Assembly: GCA_014843695.1 (NCBI GenBank)
Contig: CM026390.1
Location: 10,859,890 to 10,923,889, forward strand
DNA length: 64,000 nucleotides
Origin: Archivesica marissinica
Taxonomy: Eukaryota; Mollusca; Bivalvia; Venerida; Vesicomyidae
Direction: 5' to 3'
The first letter of the stretch is position 1. Each line of letters starts with the position of its first letter. The notes beneath the pieces were generated by a model. The model made no database searches and was not told the origin of the DNA. It saw nothing but the letters and a program-made list of their open reading frames with translations. Below are positions 13,001 through 23,700 of this stretch, one piece after another. The translations under genes were made by a program, and so were the position numbers.

Positions 13001-13865
13001 TAAACATTGGATCGACTCTGGAATATTATTCTTAAATGATCTAATAGGCGAAAATGGTCACATACAAGAGCAACACACGTTCCTAAAACTTAAAAATAAA
13101 ACTAATTGGCTATCAGAATTCAATAGAGTTTTAAAGTCGATTCCCTGCTCATGGAGAAACATACTGAAAACAAATAACTCAGTTATGACTAAAGTCAAAA
13201 CTAGCCTGTCGATAAGTCTAGACCTAAAAATCAAATTCACTGATATGACAAATAAAAACATATACAGAACATTGCTTAAGTACAAATTCTGCAAGCCTTA
13301 CATACATAGATATTGGGAACACACCCTAAATTCTCGAATCAATTGGAACGTTTACTACAACATACTCAATCAACTAATAGATAACCGTGTTAAACAGTTC
13401 AAATACAAAACTATACATAGAATACTCCCGACAAGAGACACTCTACATAAATGGAGAATATCAGATTCTTCTAATTGCTTATTTTGTAATCAAATAGAAA
13501 CTATTGAACATATGTTGATATATTGTAAATGTCTTGATTCATTTTGGAATTTAATCACTTCGGTTTTTGTAAAATGCGGCATATCAAAATGCATGAGGAC
13601 ATTACACTTCCTAATAGTTGGATACAAAATCGAAATAAAGCAGTATATTGATGTAAATAGAATTTTAAATCTTATATGCTTTTGCACTTATAAATCGTAC
13701 TTTTTAAGTGAAAAACGAACAATTTTCTATCCTATACATCGACTTTTTCATAACGAACTCACCACAATGTTACAGCACTTAGTAAGTAAAAAAAAAAAAT
13801 CAGCTTTTTTGCAAAAATTCAAATTTGAATTAGATACTATCTTACAGATTACATATCTTCATTGA
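10068..13865 (+). CDS. LINE ORF2: APE endonuclease-reverse transcriptase
   Basis: A 1,265-residue ORF2. The APE-type endonuclease (residues about 1-240) nicks target DNA. Its signature residues are present: SLNAQG (9-14), QETHF with E40, GDYN (144-147), SRIDFF (205-210) and D234-H235. The reverse transcriptase follows, with FLDFRKAFD (catalytic D599), RQGCPLSALLF, and QLADDTTLFL (D705-D706). A C-terminal CLFCNQIETIEHMLIYC from C1137 is the CCHC-like motif common in L1/Tx1-type elements. No stops or frameshifts, so it could be active. An upstream ATG at 10,054 is out of frame. Confidence 0.95.
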   Translation: MPNNIHILSLNAQGLRDKTKRGRMLQWLMQQNANILFVQETHFTDELSNLIRKEFSEWEIYHSYGTSNSKGCSIFLKKELNFNIIDYHTDVNGRFIIINTEIANSVYTLVNIYAFNDMKSRDNFFQSLHKLLNEFTQGLKIIAGDYNDTLSKTDRISKSNTKQQKCPVKCLEKIIKEFNLIDIWRVKNPNASQYTWRRKNNSEKSRIDFFLTDENLLPLIENTDIRPAQIKYTDHMAVSLKIRIPSKRGPGFWKLNNSYLLDDTYKTLINNTIDTCLNELGDHECYQTIWEYCKYEIKETSIQFAKHKSKQRKTILKDLETKLQTLQSLPENDLNDNILSEIENTQKQIEEIYHFKAVGAQVRSRIQYLEEGEKNSKYFLSLENSRQTRKLMTSIVINNKRFTNTKEVLKEERKFYENLFKSTQSKININEYLSSVKLEKKLTNEEADICEGLFTFEECKQSVEDLKINKIPGSDGLTAEFYKIFWPKIGNLVTNTLNNCYMKTEMSRTQKQSIISLIFKKGDPENIENWRPISLLNTDYKIAARTLAKRIQKVLPKIISLDQQGYIKNRFIGFNIRQIQDIIDYTDIFEIDGAILFLDFRKAFDTLEWASLLEVIKHFGFKTNFINWVKTLYKDINSCIINNGWKCNMFAISRGVRQGCPLSALLFIIVAEILAIKIRSCDIIKGISVKVNNKTHALKISQLADDTTLFLKDENDIEQALKIIYEFGNFSGLKLNKNKTSGLWIGASKAKSKNIFNISWSENPIKALGIYFGHDKVKCENLNWENRLQQCADTIKNWQKRYLTFYGKIQIIKTLLIPKFTYLLQSLVAPKHIINKINSMLFDFLWNGKREKIKRTTLIGNREEGGLGMIDIETYMKSIKIKWIQHLLNNEIANWKCIPHLFLDQFGTNFLIFYMNYNSPKTLPQVKYKIPSFYTDIVSIWSEVNNKHKQFPNNFYNIRKEIIWGNKHILLNGKNLIFKHWIDSGILFLNDLIGENGHIQEQHTFLKLKNKTNWLSEFNRVLKSIPCSWRNILKTNNSVMTKVKTSLSISLDLKIKFTDMTNKNIYRTLLKYKFCKPYIHRYWEHTLNSRINWNVYYNILNQLIDNRVKQFKYKTIHRILPTRDTLHKWRISDSSNCLFCNQIETIEHMLIYCKCLDSFWNLITSVFVKCGISKCMRTLHFLIVGYKIEIKQYIDVNRILNLICFCTYKSYFLSEKRTIFYPIHRLFHNELTTMLQHLVSKKKKSAFLQKFKFELDTILQITYLH

Positions 13866-13952
13866 ATACAGACATGTTTTCAATTTATCTTATCAAATAA
13901 TTATGTATATATTATGTTCAATGTACGTATGTATGTTTGTTACATGTAAAAA

Positions 13953-13958
13953 AATAAA
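13953..13958 (+). promoter_or_regulatory. LINE polyadenylation signal
   Basis: AATAAA lies 22 bp before the start of the element's poly(A) tail, at the expected spacing for a retrotransposon transcript end. Confidence 0.75.
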
Positions 13959-14005
13959 CGGATTATCAGAGTGATAATTGAAAAAAAAAAAAAAAAAAAA
14001 AAAAA

Positions 14006-14019
14006 ACAACCATAGCATA
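14006..14019. repeat. Target-site duplication, right
   Basis: ACAACCATAGCATA directly after the LINE poly(A), identical to 8,300-8,313. Confidence 0.88.
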
Positions 14020-16831
14020 CCTACCACAACATACCTACGATAGTATACCTACCATAGCATACCTACCATAGTATACCTACCATAACATACATACTATGGC
14101 ATACCTATCATATCATATCTACCATAACATACCTATCATAGCATACCTACCATGACACACCTACCATAGCATACCTACCACAACATACCTACGATAGTAT
14201 ACCTACCATAACATACCTACCATAGCATACCTACCATAGCATACCTACCATAAGATACCTACCATAACATACCTATCATAGCATACCTACCATAACATAC
14301 CTACCATAGCATATTGGCCATAACATACCTACCATAGCATACCAACCATAAAATACTTACCATAACATACCTACATTTCATACCTACCATAGCATACCTA
14401 CCATAGCATACCAACCATAAGATACTTACCATTACATACTTACCATAGCATACCTACCATAACATACCTACCATAACATACCTACCATAGCATTCCTACC
14501 ATACCATACCTACCATAGCATACCTACTATATCAATCCTACTATAGCATACCTACCATACCATACCTACCATACTATACCTACCATAGCATACCTACCAT
14601 AACATACCTACCATAACATACCTACCATAGCATTCCTACCATACCATACCTACCATATCATACCTACCATAGCATTCCTACCATACCATACCTACCATAA
14701 CATACCTACCATAACATACCTACCATACCATACCTACCATAACATACCTACCATAGCATTCTACCATACCATACCTACCATAACATACCTACCATAGCAT
14801 TCCTACCATACCATACCTACCATAACATACCTACCATAGCATTCCTACCATACCATACCTACCATATCATACCTACCATAGCATTCCTACCATACCATAC
14901 CTACCATAACATACCTACCATAACATACCTACTATAGCATACCTACCATAGCATACCTACCATAGCATACCTACCATAGCATACCTACCATACCATACCT
15001 ACTATAGCATACCTACCATAGCATACTTACCATATCATACCTACCATAGCATACCTACCATAACATACCTACCATAGCATACCTACCATAACATACCTTG
15101 AATAGTATAGATACCATAGCATACCTACTATAGCATATCTACCATAGCATACCTACTATAGCATACCTACCATAGCATACCTACGATAGCATAACTACCA
15201 TAGTATACCTACTATAGCATACCTACTATAGTATACCTACCATAGCATACCTACAGCATACCTACCATAGCATACCTACCATAGTATACCTACCATAGTT
15301 TACCTACCATAACATACCTACCATAGCATACTGGCCATAACATACCTACCATAGCATACCAGCCATATGATACTTACCATAACATACATACATTTCATAC
15401 CTACATTTCATACCTACCATAGCATACCTACCATAGCATACCTTCCATAGCATACCTACCATAACATACTTACCATATCATACCTACCATAGCATACCTA
15501 CCATAACATACCTACCATAGCATACCTACCATAGCATACCTACCATAGCATACCTACCATAGCATACCTACCATAACATACCTACCATAACATACCTACC
15601 ATAGCATACCTACCATAGCATACCTACCATAGCATACCTACCATAGCATACCTACCATAACATACCTACCATAGCATACCTACGATAACATACCTACCAT
15701 AGCATACCTACCATAGCATACCTACGACAACATACCTGCCATAGCATACCTACCATAGCATACCTACTATGCATACCTCTATAGCATACCTACCATAACA
15801 TACCTACCATAACATGCTTACATAGCATACCTACCATAACATACCTACCATAGCATACCTACCATAGCATACCTACCATAACATACCTACCAAGCATACC
15901 TACCATAGCATACCTACCATAGCATACCTACTATAGCATACCTACCATAGCATACCTACCATAGCATACCTACCATAGCATACCTACCATAGCATACCTA
16001 CCATAGCATACCTACCATAGCATACCTACCATAGCATACCTACCATAGCATACCTACCATAGCATACCTACCATAGCATACCTACCATAGCATACCTACC
16101 ATAGCATACCTACCATAGCATACCTACCATAGCATACCTACCATAGCATACCTACCATATCATACCTACCATAGCATACCTACCATAGCATACCTACCAT
16201 AGCATACCTACTATAGCATACCTACCATAGCATACCTACCATAGCATACCTACCATAGCATACCTACCATAGCATACCTACCATAGCATACCTACTATAG
16301 CATACCTACCATAGCATACCTACCATAACATACCTACCATACATACCTACCATACATACCTACCATAGCATACCTACCATAACATACCTACCATAACATA
16401 CCTACCATAGCATACCTACCATAAGATACCTACCATAACATACCTACCATAGCATACCTACCATAGCATACCTACCATAACATACCTACCATAGCATACC
16501 TACTATAACATACCTACCATAGCATACCTACCATAGCATACCTACCATAGCATACCTACCATAGCATACCTACCATAGCATACCTACCATAGCATACCTA
16601 ATACATACCTACCATAGCATACCTACCATAGCATAACTACCATAGTATACCTACTATAGCATACCTACTATAGTATACCTACTATAGCATACCTACCATA
16701 GCATACCTACCATAGGATATCTACCATAGCATACGTACCATAGCATACCTACCATAACATACCTACCATAACATACTTACCATAACATACCTACCATAAC
16801 ATACTTACCATAACATACTTACCATAGCATA
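14006..16831. repeat. 14-bp satellite array, right block
   Basis: About 2.8 kb of CCTACCATAGCATA-type units, the right-hand continuation of the array split by the LINE. The stretch around 15,940-16,320 is the most uniform and 14,340-14,900 is more diverged (ACCATACC and CATTCC variants). It ends at an AT-rich non-repetitive sequence. Confidence 0.97.
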
Positions 16832-17260
16832 TAATGAGTAGTATGATAGTATTAACTTTGATTTAAATAATTAACATTTAATGTATTGTCCATTAATATA
16901 CAAGTACTAAATTATGGTATTACTTGGACATTATATCATCTTTTTCTGATTTTCTGACAGCCAATCATGTTACATGGCGTTGGACATAACTTATTTTTGA
17001 CTTGACTTGATTAAACTATATTGTAAGAACATGCTTCGCAATCGATCTAAATGTTTATATACTTAGTTCAGTTATTTGATCCGATTTATTTTATTATGTG
17101 AAGAAATGATATACACAACACACACATTAAATCATGTTCAAGCCTGACATACATTTTCCAAAACTCTGTATGTTGTTATATGTATATTATGGTAAACACT
17201 GAAGTGAATCACAAATTCACAGATGGTAGTGTGGATTATTGCATACAATTAACATCACGA
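16832..17260. other. AT-rich sequence without recognised features
   Basis: About 430 bp of AT-rich DNA between the 14-bp array and a SINE fragment. No open frame or repeat was recognised on either strand. Confidence 0.6.
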
Positions 17261-17261
17261 T

Positions 17262-17385
17262 ATTAAGCACCGACACGAGACCTCGGTTTAAAGTCCCACT
17301 GAAAGTTCCATCTAGTTTTATTAGGGTCACACTTGGATTAGACTGGGGAAACTACAGATCCGTCTGTGTCTCTCAGTTGTCTGTG
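17262..17385 (-). mobile_element. SINE family A fragment
   Basis: Contains the family A core CACCGACACGAGACCTCGGT and the TTTTATTAGGGTCA segment, then CTACAGATCCGTCTGTGT from the start of the tRNA-like head. The middle of the head, including the B box, is deleted or diverged. Read as minus strand because the tRNA-like head is at the right. Confidence 0.6.
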
Positions 17386-17859
17386 CTATCAAGACGGCGG
17401 CTTAGAATAATACCCCTAGGCAAATCATGTCACCCTCTCTAAATAGAGACACTTATAATTAGTATCATTATTATTACATCACAGCCTTATGTGTCAGGTC
17501 CATTATATAGTCGTGTGTGCAAGTCATAAGTTGCTTAGTTTTAATGTACAATGTCCAACCTCCTATATAAACTGTACTGTGTTTCTTTCTTTTTTACATT
17601 TGGCCGCTTGGTTATGAAACAGTTTCGCATGCAGGCAATATAGTACTTTAATTTCGTCACCCTACTAATTGAATGGCCATGTGACTTGCATTGCCTCGCA
17701 TGATAAATCGAGCCAATGAAAACGCGTTTAAGCACGCGATTTGTCATTTCCGTTTAATGAAACGCGGACAGATGTAGTATTGCAGAGAACTGTAAAACGT
17801 CAGCAAAATAGGAGAAAACGTCGTGAGTTGCGTGTGATAGTGTTGCGGAATTATTTGAA

Positions 17860-18480
17860 CTAGTGCTGGATGGATCTGCGCGTGATCAGTAACTCAGATT
17901 GGGCAGCCAATGGGTGGATTTTGAAACACACACCTACCCAGATTGGGCAGCCAATGGGTGGATTTTGAATCTTCATGGACCCATAATGCCCACGATGACA
18001 CTTGTGTGACAAGTTGATCGCCGACACTTTTATGGTGTACACATATGTAACAAATTAACTAATTAATGTTTAAACGTATCTGCCACTAATCCCCCGTCAT
18101 CCTATTAGGAAGACAAGAACTTTAGGTGTTTGCATAATAATTATCTAGCGTGAATAACGTGAATCTGTGTAAAGATATAAAAATAGTGTATGTACTTAAT
18201 TGTAACGAACACAAATTCTAATTTATAAATGTATAAACTCTTCGAAATTTAGTAAGGTTGAAAACATTTACTTATTAGTTATGAAATTGAAGTCTCTATG
18301 GATAAATGTACTCCCTTATTGTATATACAAAATGTATATCTAATAGAAATGAACATGCTAAGAAATGAACAGGCTATGAAATGAACAGGCTATGAAATGA
18401 ACATGCTATGCTATGAAATGAACCGGCTATGCAATGAACATGCTATCAATTTGAGCTTGATAGCATTTGCATCACGTGCT
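17860..18480. repeat. Interspersed repeat R1, copy 1 (nascent minisatellite)
   Basis: Homologous to 35,440-38,060. Shared parts in order: a tandem pair of GATTGGGCAGCCAATGGGTG segments, CTTCGAAATTTAGTAAGGTT, TTACTTATTAGTTATGAAAT, a short run of ATGAACAGGCTATG-like units, and a closing AGCTTGATAGCA. Here the internal repeat is only a handful of imperfect ~16-bp units, against about 2.15 kb in copy 2. No terminal inverted repeats, coding sequence or class could be assigned. Confidence 0.75.
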
Positions 18481-18489
18481 GTCTATTGC

Positions 18490-18705
18490 ATTCCAGTGGA
18501 GCCTACGTGATGTAATGGATTATGTGCCCGTCTTGTAATTGGGGGGTTGTGAGTATGACCCAAGCCAGAACCCCACCACGGAGGTGTTGTCCTTTGGCAA
18601 GACTCTTAAAATATACATTGCCTCTTCTCTCTCCCTCATGGTCATTGACTCCAACAGGAATGAGGCATCGAGAGCGATTACTCTAATGTTGTAAAAACTG
18701 AATAC
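18490..18705 (+). mobile_element. SINE family C copy
   Basis: Starts with a degraded tRNA-like head: GTGATGTAATGGATT as A box and GGTTGTGAGTATGACCC as B-box-like. It ends in a domain reading CTCTCTCCCTCATGGTCATT and continuing to a GAGAGCGATTA end. The same end domain occurs near 51,595-51,655 (+) and 55,290-55,350 (-). Only about 115 bp before chitinase exon A. Confidence 0.55.
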
Positions 18706-18819
18706 ACTGGTATAGGAAAGTGACTTTGTTATTGTATGCGACTGTATTGTGCATGCTGTATTTAGTGATGCCTTCGCTTCACTGTTCTTTACTCTCATTA
18801 ATGCCACGTACAATTTCAG

Positions 18820-18943
18820 AGACATGGATTTCATAAGCATCATGGCTTACGATCTACACGGTAGCTGGGAAAAAATTTCGGGACACAACAGCCCTTTATT
18901 TCCCCATGCAGGGGAAAAAGGAAACCAACGACATCTCAATATG
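18820..18943 (+). CDS. GH18 chitinase, exon A (MxYD motif)
   Basis: Internal exon of a glycoside hydrolase family 18 chitinase, which hydrolyses beta-1,4 links in chitin and is usually secreted. It encodes 41 full codons with the core IMAYDLHGSWE: the family's conserved MxYD strand followed by the DLHGSW loop, then GHNSPLF. A pyrimidine-rich tract and AG precede 18,820, whose single base completes a split codon. The donor GTATAG follows codon ATG at 18,941-18,943, so the exon ends in phase 0. The next exon continues in the order seen in animal chitinases. The exon with the catalytic DxxDxDxE motif should lie upstream. I did not see it between 1 and 18,820, so the gene probably starts left of the window. 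Exon borders were read by eye, not from transcripts. Confidence 0.92.
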
Positions 18944-19375
18944 GTATAGAAATACTTTTTTCTTTTCCAAACATATGTTAAACTAATATATCTACTAAAA
19001 CATCACATCCTAGTCTAGATACAATACATACTGAATTGATTTGATCAACCAGCAATCAACTAGCCATTTGTCCTTAGATAGATTGTCGGATCAAAATAAT
19101 AGGGTAAACACCAATACAGATCCATTGTTCAATATTGCCATTGTTCGAGAATTGGAAATTACAACCCGGAACTCCCTCTAATCCGGACGTTTTGTCCAGT
19201 CCGCAAGAAGTCCTGATTAGAGGGGTTTTACTGTAATAGGTGTTCTTGTTTTTCATGAGACGCCAGAACGTGTAGATATACTTTATGTATCGTAGCTTCT
19301 TGGTGGTCATAAGTTTGATCTCTGATCTAGCTTGTTTGTGGGAGTATGTTTAACATAGTTAACTTTGTGCTTTAC

Positions 19376-19470
19376 GTGTATGTGTCGTCTCTATCGGTTG
19401 CCCATTTGAGCGACGCCTCCAAAATAGATGAACCATTTTAGATTTCTCACGCGAAAAGACAAAATGTGAG
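19376..19470 (-). mobile_element. SINE family A 3'-tail fragment
   Basis: Carries the conserved tail CGGTTGCCCATTTGAGCGAC and GCCTCC, then ATTTTAGATT as in the complete copies. The head is absent. Confidence 0.6.
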
Positions 19471-19511
19471 ACATAATGCTCTCGAAGAGATTCCGTCCAA
19501 GCTAATCATAC

Positions 19512-19771
19512 TTCTGTATAAAGCGGTGAAAGGGAGATACCACTATAAGTATGCGTGCGTGGTTCTGTATAAAGCGGTGACAGGGAGATACCACTATAAG
19601 TATGCGTGCGTGGTTCTGTATAAAGCGGTGAAAGGGAGATACCACTATAAGTATGCGTGCGTGGTTCTGCATAAAGCGGTGAAAGGGAGATACCACTATA
19701 TAAGTATGCGTGCGTGGTTCTGTATAAAGCGGTGAAAGGGAGATACCACTATAAGTATGCGTGCGTGGTTT
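19512..19771. repeat. 51-bp minisatellite (about 5 units)
   Basis: Five units, each containing TGTATAAAGCGGTGAAAGGG and ending TATGCGTGCGTGG. 51 bp is 17 codons, so frames stay open on both strands. It lies between two family A SINE tail fragments in the intron between exons A and B. Confidence 0.95.
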
Positions 19772-19774
19772 TGC

Positions 19775-19908
19775 GTTCATTTATCGTCGCTACCGGTGAC
19801 CCATTTGAGCGTCATTTCACGAAGAGATTAGTCAACTTAAATATTTGAGATAGTGCAATGATACAGACAGAGACCCATTCCAGAGTCGCCATATCAGACA
19901 TGTGTGTT
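19775..19908 (-). mobile_element. SINE family A 3'-half fragment
   Basis: Begins TTTATCGTCGCTACCGGT, then GATAGTGCAATGATACAGAC and GACCCATTCCAGAGTC, all in the order seen in the complete copies at 53.6 and 62.0 kb. Confidence 0.7.
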
Positions 19909-20088
19909 TTCTCCGTTTCCTACCACACAAATGACCTGCACATATACGCTTTCATCAGCGACAACGATAGTGGTTAATATAAGTTATTAAAGCCTGTTTC
20001 GCAATCGTTGTAAACTAAATAAAGTTTATTGCTTTGTATGGAAGTGGGGCGTATTCTGTAGCTTCCCTATCCGGATAGCGTGACACTT

Positions 20089-20314
20089 ATATACTAGGGG
20101 ACATAGAAAACGCACACTTCGGATAGGTGTGTTTTACATAACAAACAATAACTATATAAATACATAGTTTTAACCATTTCGGAATATTGTTAGTTGTTTG
20201 TGTTTTGTAATAAATATGTGATATATCTTACAGTTAGATGGAATCCTTCGTATATCGTTTTTTTGTACTAATAATTATATAATGTAGGTGTGAGCTTTCT
20301 ATGTTCTCTAGTAT
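20089..20314. mobile_element. MITE-1, copy 1
   Basis: About 225-bp element with terminal inverted repeats. The left end is CTAGGGGACATAGAAAACGC and the right end reads as the inverse (GTGTGAGCTTTCTATGTTCT, then CTAG). Homologous copies lie at 31,547-31,794 and 56,235-56,413. No coding potential, so non-autonomous; TA-rich flanks hint at a TA-type target. Confidence 0.8.
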
Positions 20315-20495
20315 GCTTCTGCTTTCCTGCCATAGACTGGTCGTATAACGTATATTATACGAGCATTAATTATTAGTTAATCTAATAAGATTGGCAAATA
20401 CGTCTCCCCGAATAGCCAGGTGAGAGGGCAACGATATATTATAGAAGCTTAACAATTTCACACGAACACGAATATAGTATGCTCTTTTGTTTCAG

Positions 20496-20681
20496 GATTG
20501 GGCGGCTAATTACTGGGCGCAGAATGGATGTCCAAAACATAAGCTGGTTATTGGTATGGGTTTATATGGTCGGTCGTTTACACTGAAGAACCAGTACGAT
20601 AACGGACTAATGGCACCAGTCAAAGGAAAGGGAACGGCTGGCAAGTTTAGTAGAGAAGGTGGCTTCCTAGCGTATTATGAA
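20496..20681 (+). CDS. GH18 chitinase, exon B (LYGRSF barrel segment)
   Basis: Second visible exon of the same chitinase, exactly 62 codons, phase 0 at both ends. It begins DWAANYWAQNGCP after the acceptor TTTCAG and ends FLAYYE before the donor GTACGT. It carries the signature GMGLYGRSFTL, a conserved strand and substrate-cleft segment of family 18, followed by the GAPVxGxGxxGxxxxExGxLAYYE-type stretch typical of animal chitinases, which lies in the alpha+beta insertion region. There is no frameshift or stop. The intron upstream is 1,552 bp and contains a MITE, SINE pieces and a 51-bp minisatellite. The intron downstream is about 30 kb. The 33-bp satellite begins within about 75 bp of the donor. 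Confidence 0.94.
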
Positions 20682-20754
20682 GTACGTTGAATTGAGTACT
20701 TGCATACTGTGTGATGTTTAAATGTGATTATTGCTGAAGATTGTTCCGCATACG

Positions 20755-23700
20755 AGAGTGTACGGAATCCGTATTTCCGAAAATACTGGGATATACTGGA
20801 GTGTACGACGTCCATATCTCCGTGTATACAGGAGAGTACGACGTCCATATGTCCGTGTATACTGGAGAGTACGACGTCCATATGTCCGTGTATACAGGAG
20901 AGTACGACGTCCATATGTCCGTGTATACAGGAGTGCACGACGTCCATATGTCCGTGTATACAGGAGTGTACGACGTCCATATGTCCGTGTATACTGGAGT
21001 GTACGACGTCCATATGTCCGTGTATACAGGAGTGTACGACGTCCATATGTCCGTGTATACAGGAGTGTACGAGTCCATATGTCTGTGTATACTGGAGTGT
21101 ACGACGTCCATATGTCCGTGTATGCAGGAGAGTACGAGTCCATATGTCCGTGTATACAGGAGTGTACGACGTCCGTATATACTGGAGTGTACGACGTCCA
21201 TATGTCCGTGTATACAGGAGAGTACGACGTCCATATGTCCGTGTATTGAGGGTGTACGACGTCCATATGTCCGTGTATACTGGAGTGTACGACGTCCGTG
21301 TATACAGGAGAGTACGACGTCCATATGTCCGTGTATACTGGAGTGTACGACGTCCATATGTCCGTGTATACTGGAGTGTACGACGTCCATATGTCCGTGT
21401 ATACAGGGGTGTACGACGTCCATATGTCCGTGTATACAGGAGTGTACGGCGTCCATATGTCCGTGTATACAGGATTGTACGACGTCCATATGTCCGTGTA
21501 TACAGGAGTGTACGACGTCCATATGTCCGTGCATACAGGAGTGTACGACGTCCATATGTCCGGGTATACTGGAGAGTACGACGTCCATATGTCCGTGCAT
21601 ACAGGAGTGTACGACGTCCATATGTCCGTGTATACTGGAGTGTACGACGTCCATATGTCCGTGTATACAGGAGTGTACGACGTCCCTAAGTCCGTGCATA
21701 CTGGAGTGTACGACGTCCATATGTCCGTGTATACAGGAGTGTACGACGTCCATATGTCCGTGTATAGAGGGGTGTACGACGTCAATATGTCCATGAATAC
21801 AGGAGTGTACGACGTCAATATGTCCGTGTATACAGGAGTGTACGACGTCCGTGTATACAGGAGTTTACGACGTCCATATGTCCGTGTATACTGGAGTTTA
21901 CGACGTCCCTATGTCCGTGTATACTGGAGTGTACGACGTCCATATGTCCGTGTATACTGGAGTGTACGACGTCCATATGTCCGTGTATACAGGAGTGTAC
22001 GACGTCCATATGTCCGTGTATACAGGAGTGTACGAGTCCATATGTCTGTGTATACTGGAGTGTACGACGTCCATATGTCCGTGTATGCAGGAGAGTACGA
22101 GTCCATATGTCCGTGTATACAGGAGTGTACGACGTCCGTATATACTGGAGTGTACGACGTCCATATGTCCGTGTATACAGGAGTGTACGACGTCCATATG
22201 TCCGTGTATACAGGAGAGTACGACGTCCATATGTCCGTGTATTGAGGGTGTACGACGTCCATATGTCCGTGTATACTGGAGTGTACGACGTCCGTGTATA
22301 CAGGAGAGTACGACGTCCATATGTCCGTGTATACTGGAGTTTACGACGTCCCTATGTCCGTGTATACTGGAGTGTACGACGTCCATATGTCCGTGTATAC
22401 AGGAGTGTACGACGTCCATATGTCCGTGTATACTGGAGTGTACGACGTCCCTATGTCCGTGTATACAGGGGTGTACGACGTCCATATGTCCGTGTATACT
22501 GGAGTGTACGACGTCCATATGTCCGTGTAAACTGGAGTGTACGACCTCAATATGTCCGTGTATACAGGAGTGTACGACGTCCATATGTCCGTGTATAGTG
22601 GAGTGTACGACGTCCATATGTCCGTGTATACAGGAGTGTACGACGTCCATATGTCCGTGTATACAGGAGTGTACGACGTTCATATGTCCGTGTATAGAGG
22701 AGTGTACGACGTCCATATGTCCATGTATACAGGAGTGTACGAATTCATATGTCCGTGTATACATGTGTGTACGACGTCCATATGTCCGTGTATACAGGAG
22801 TGTACGAGTCCATATGTCCGTGCATACTGGAGTGTACGACGTCCATATGTCCGTGCATACAGTACTGTACGACGTCCATATGTCCGTGTATACAGGAGTG
22901 TACGACGTCAATATGTCCGTGTATACTGGAGTGTACGACGTCCATCCATATGTCCGTGTATACAGGAGTGTACGACGTCCATATGTCCGTGTATACAGGA
23001 GTGTACGACGTCCATATGTCCGTGTATACAGGAGTGTACGACGTCCAAATGTCCGTGTATACAGGAGAGTACGACGTCCATATGTCCGTGTATACAGGAG
23101 AGGACGACGTCCATATGTCCGTGTATACTGGAGAGTACGACGTCCATATGTCCGTGTATTCTGGAGAGTACGACGTCCATATGTCGTTGTATTGAGGGTG
23201 TACGACGTCCATATGTCCGTGTATACAGGAGTGTACGACGTCCATATGTCCGTGTATACTGGAGTGTACGACGTCCATATGTCCGTGAATCCTGGAGTGT
23301 ACGACTTCCATATGTCCGTGTATACAGGAGTGTACGACGTCCATATGTCCCTGTATTATGGAGTGTACGACGTCCATATATCCGTGTATACAGGAGTGTA
23401 CGACGTCCATATGTCCGTGTATACAGGAGTGTACGACGTCCATATGTCCGTGTATACAGGAGTGTACGAGTCCATATGTCCGTGCATACAGGAGTGTACG
23501 ACGTCCATATGTCCGTGCATACTGGAGTCTACGACGTCCATATGTCCGTGTATACAGGAGTGTCCGACGTCCCTAAGTCCGTGCATACTGGAGTGTACGA
23601 CGTCCATATGTCCGTGTATACAGGAATGTACGACGTCCATATGTCCGTGTATAGAGGGGTGTACGACGTCCATATGTCCATGAATACAGGAGTGTACGAC

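Larger units (their letters stand above)
8314..14005 (+). mobile_element. Full-length L1/Tx1-type LINE
   Basis: A 5,692-bp autonomous-looking non-LTR retrotransposon. It has a 158-bp 5' leader, ORF1 (8,472-9,545), a 522-bp inter-ORF spacer, ORF2 (10,068-13,865), a short 3' UTR with AATAAA at 13,953, and a poly(A) tail of about 26 bases at 13,980-14,005. A 14-bp target-site duplication flanks it, and both ORFs are uninterrupted. The ORF order, ORF1 CCHC knuckles, APE endonuclease and C-terminal CCHC-like motif fit the L1/Tx1/Nimb group; the exact clade needs a tree. Intact ORFs and TSD suggest a recent insertion. Confidence 0.93.
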
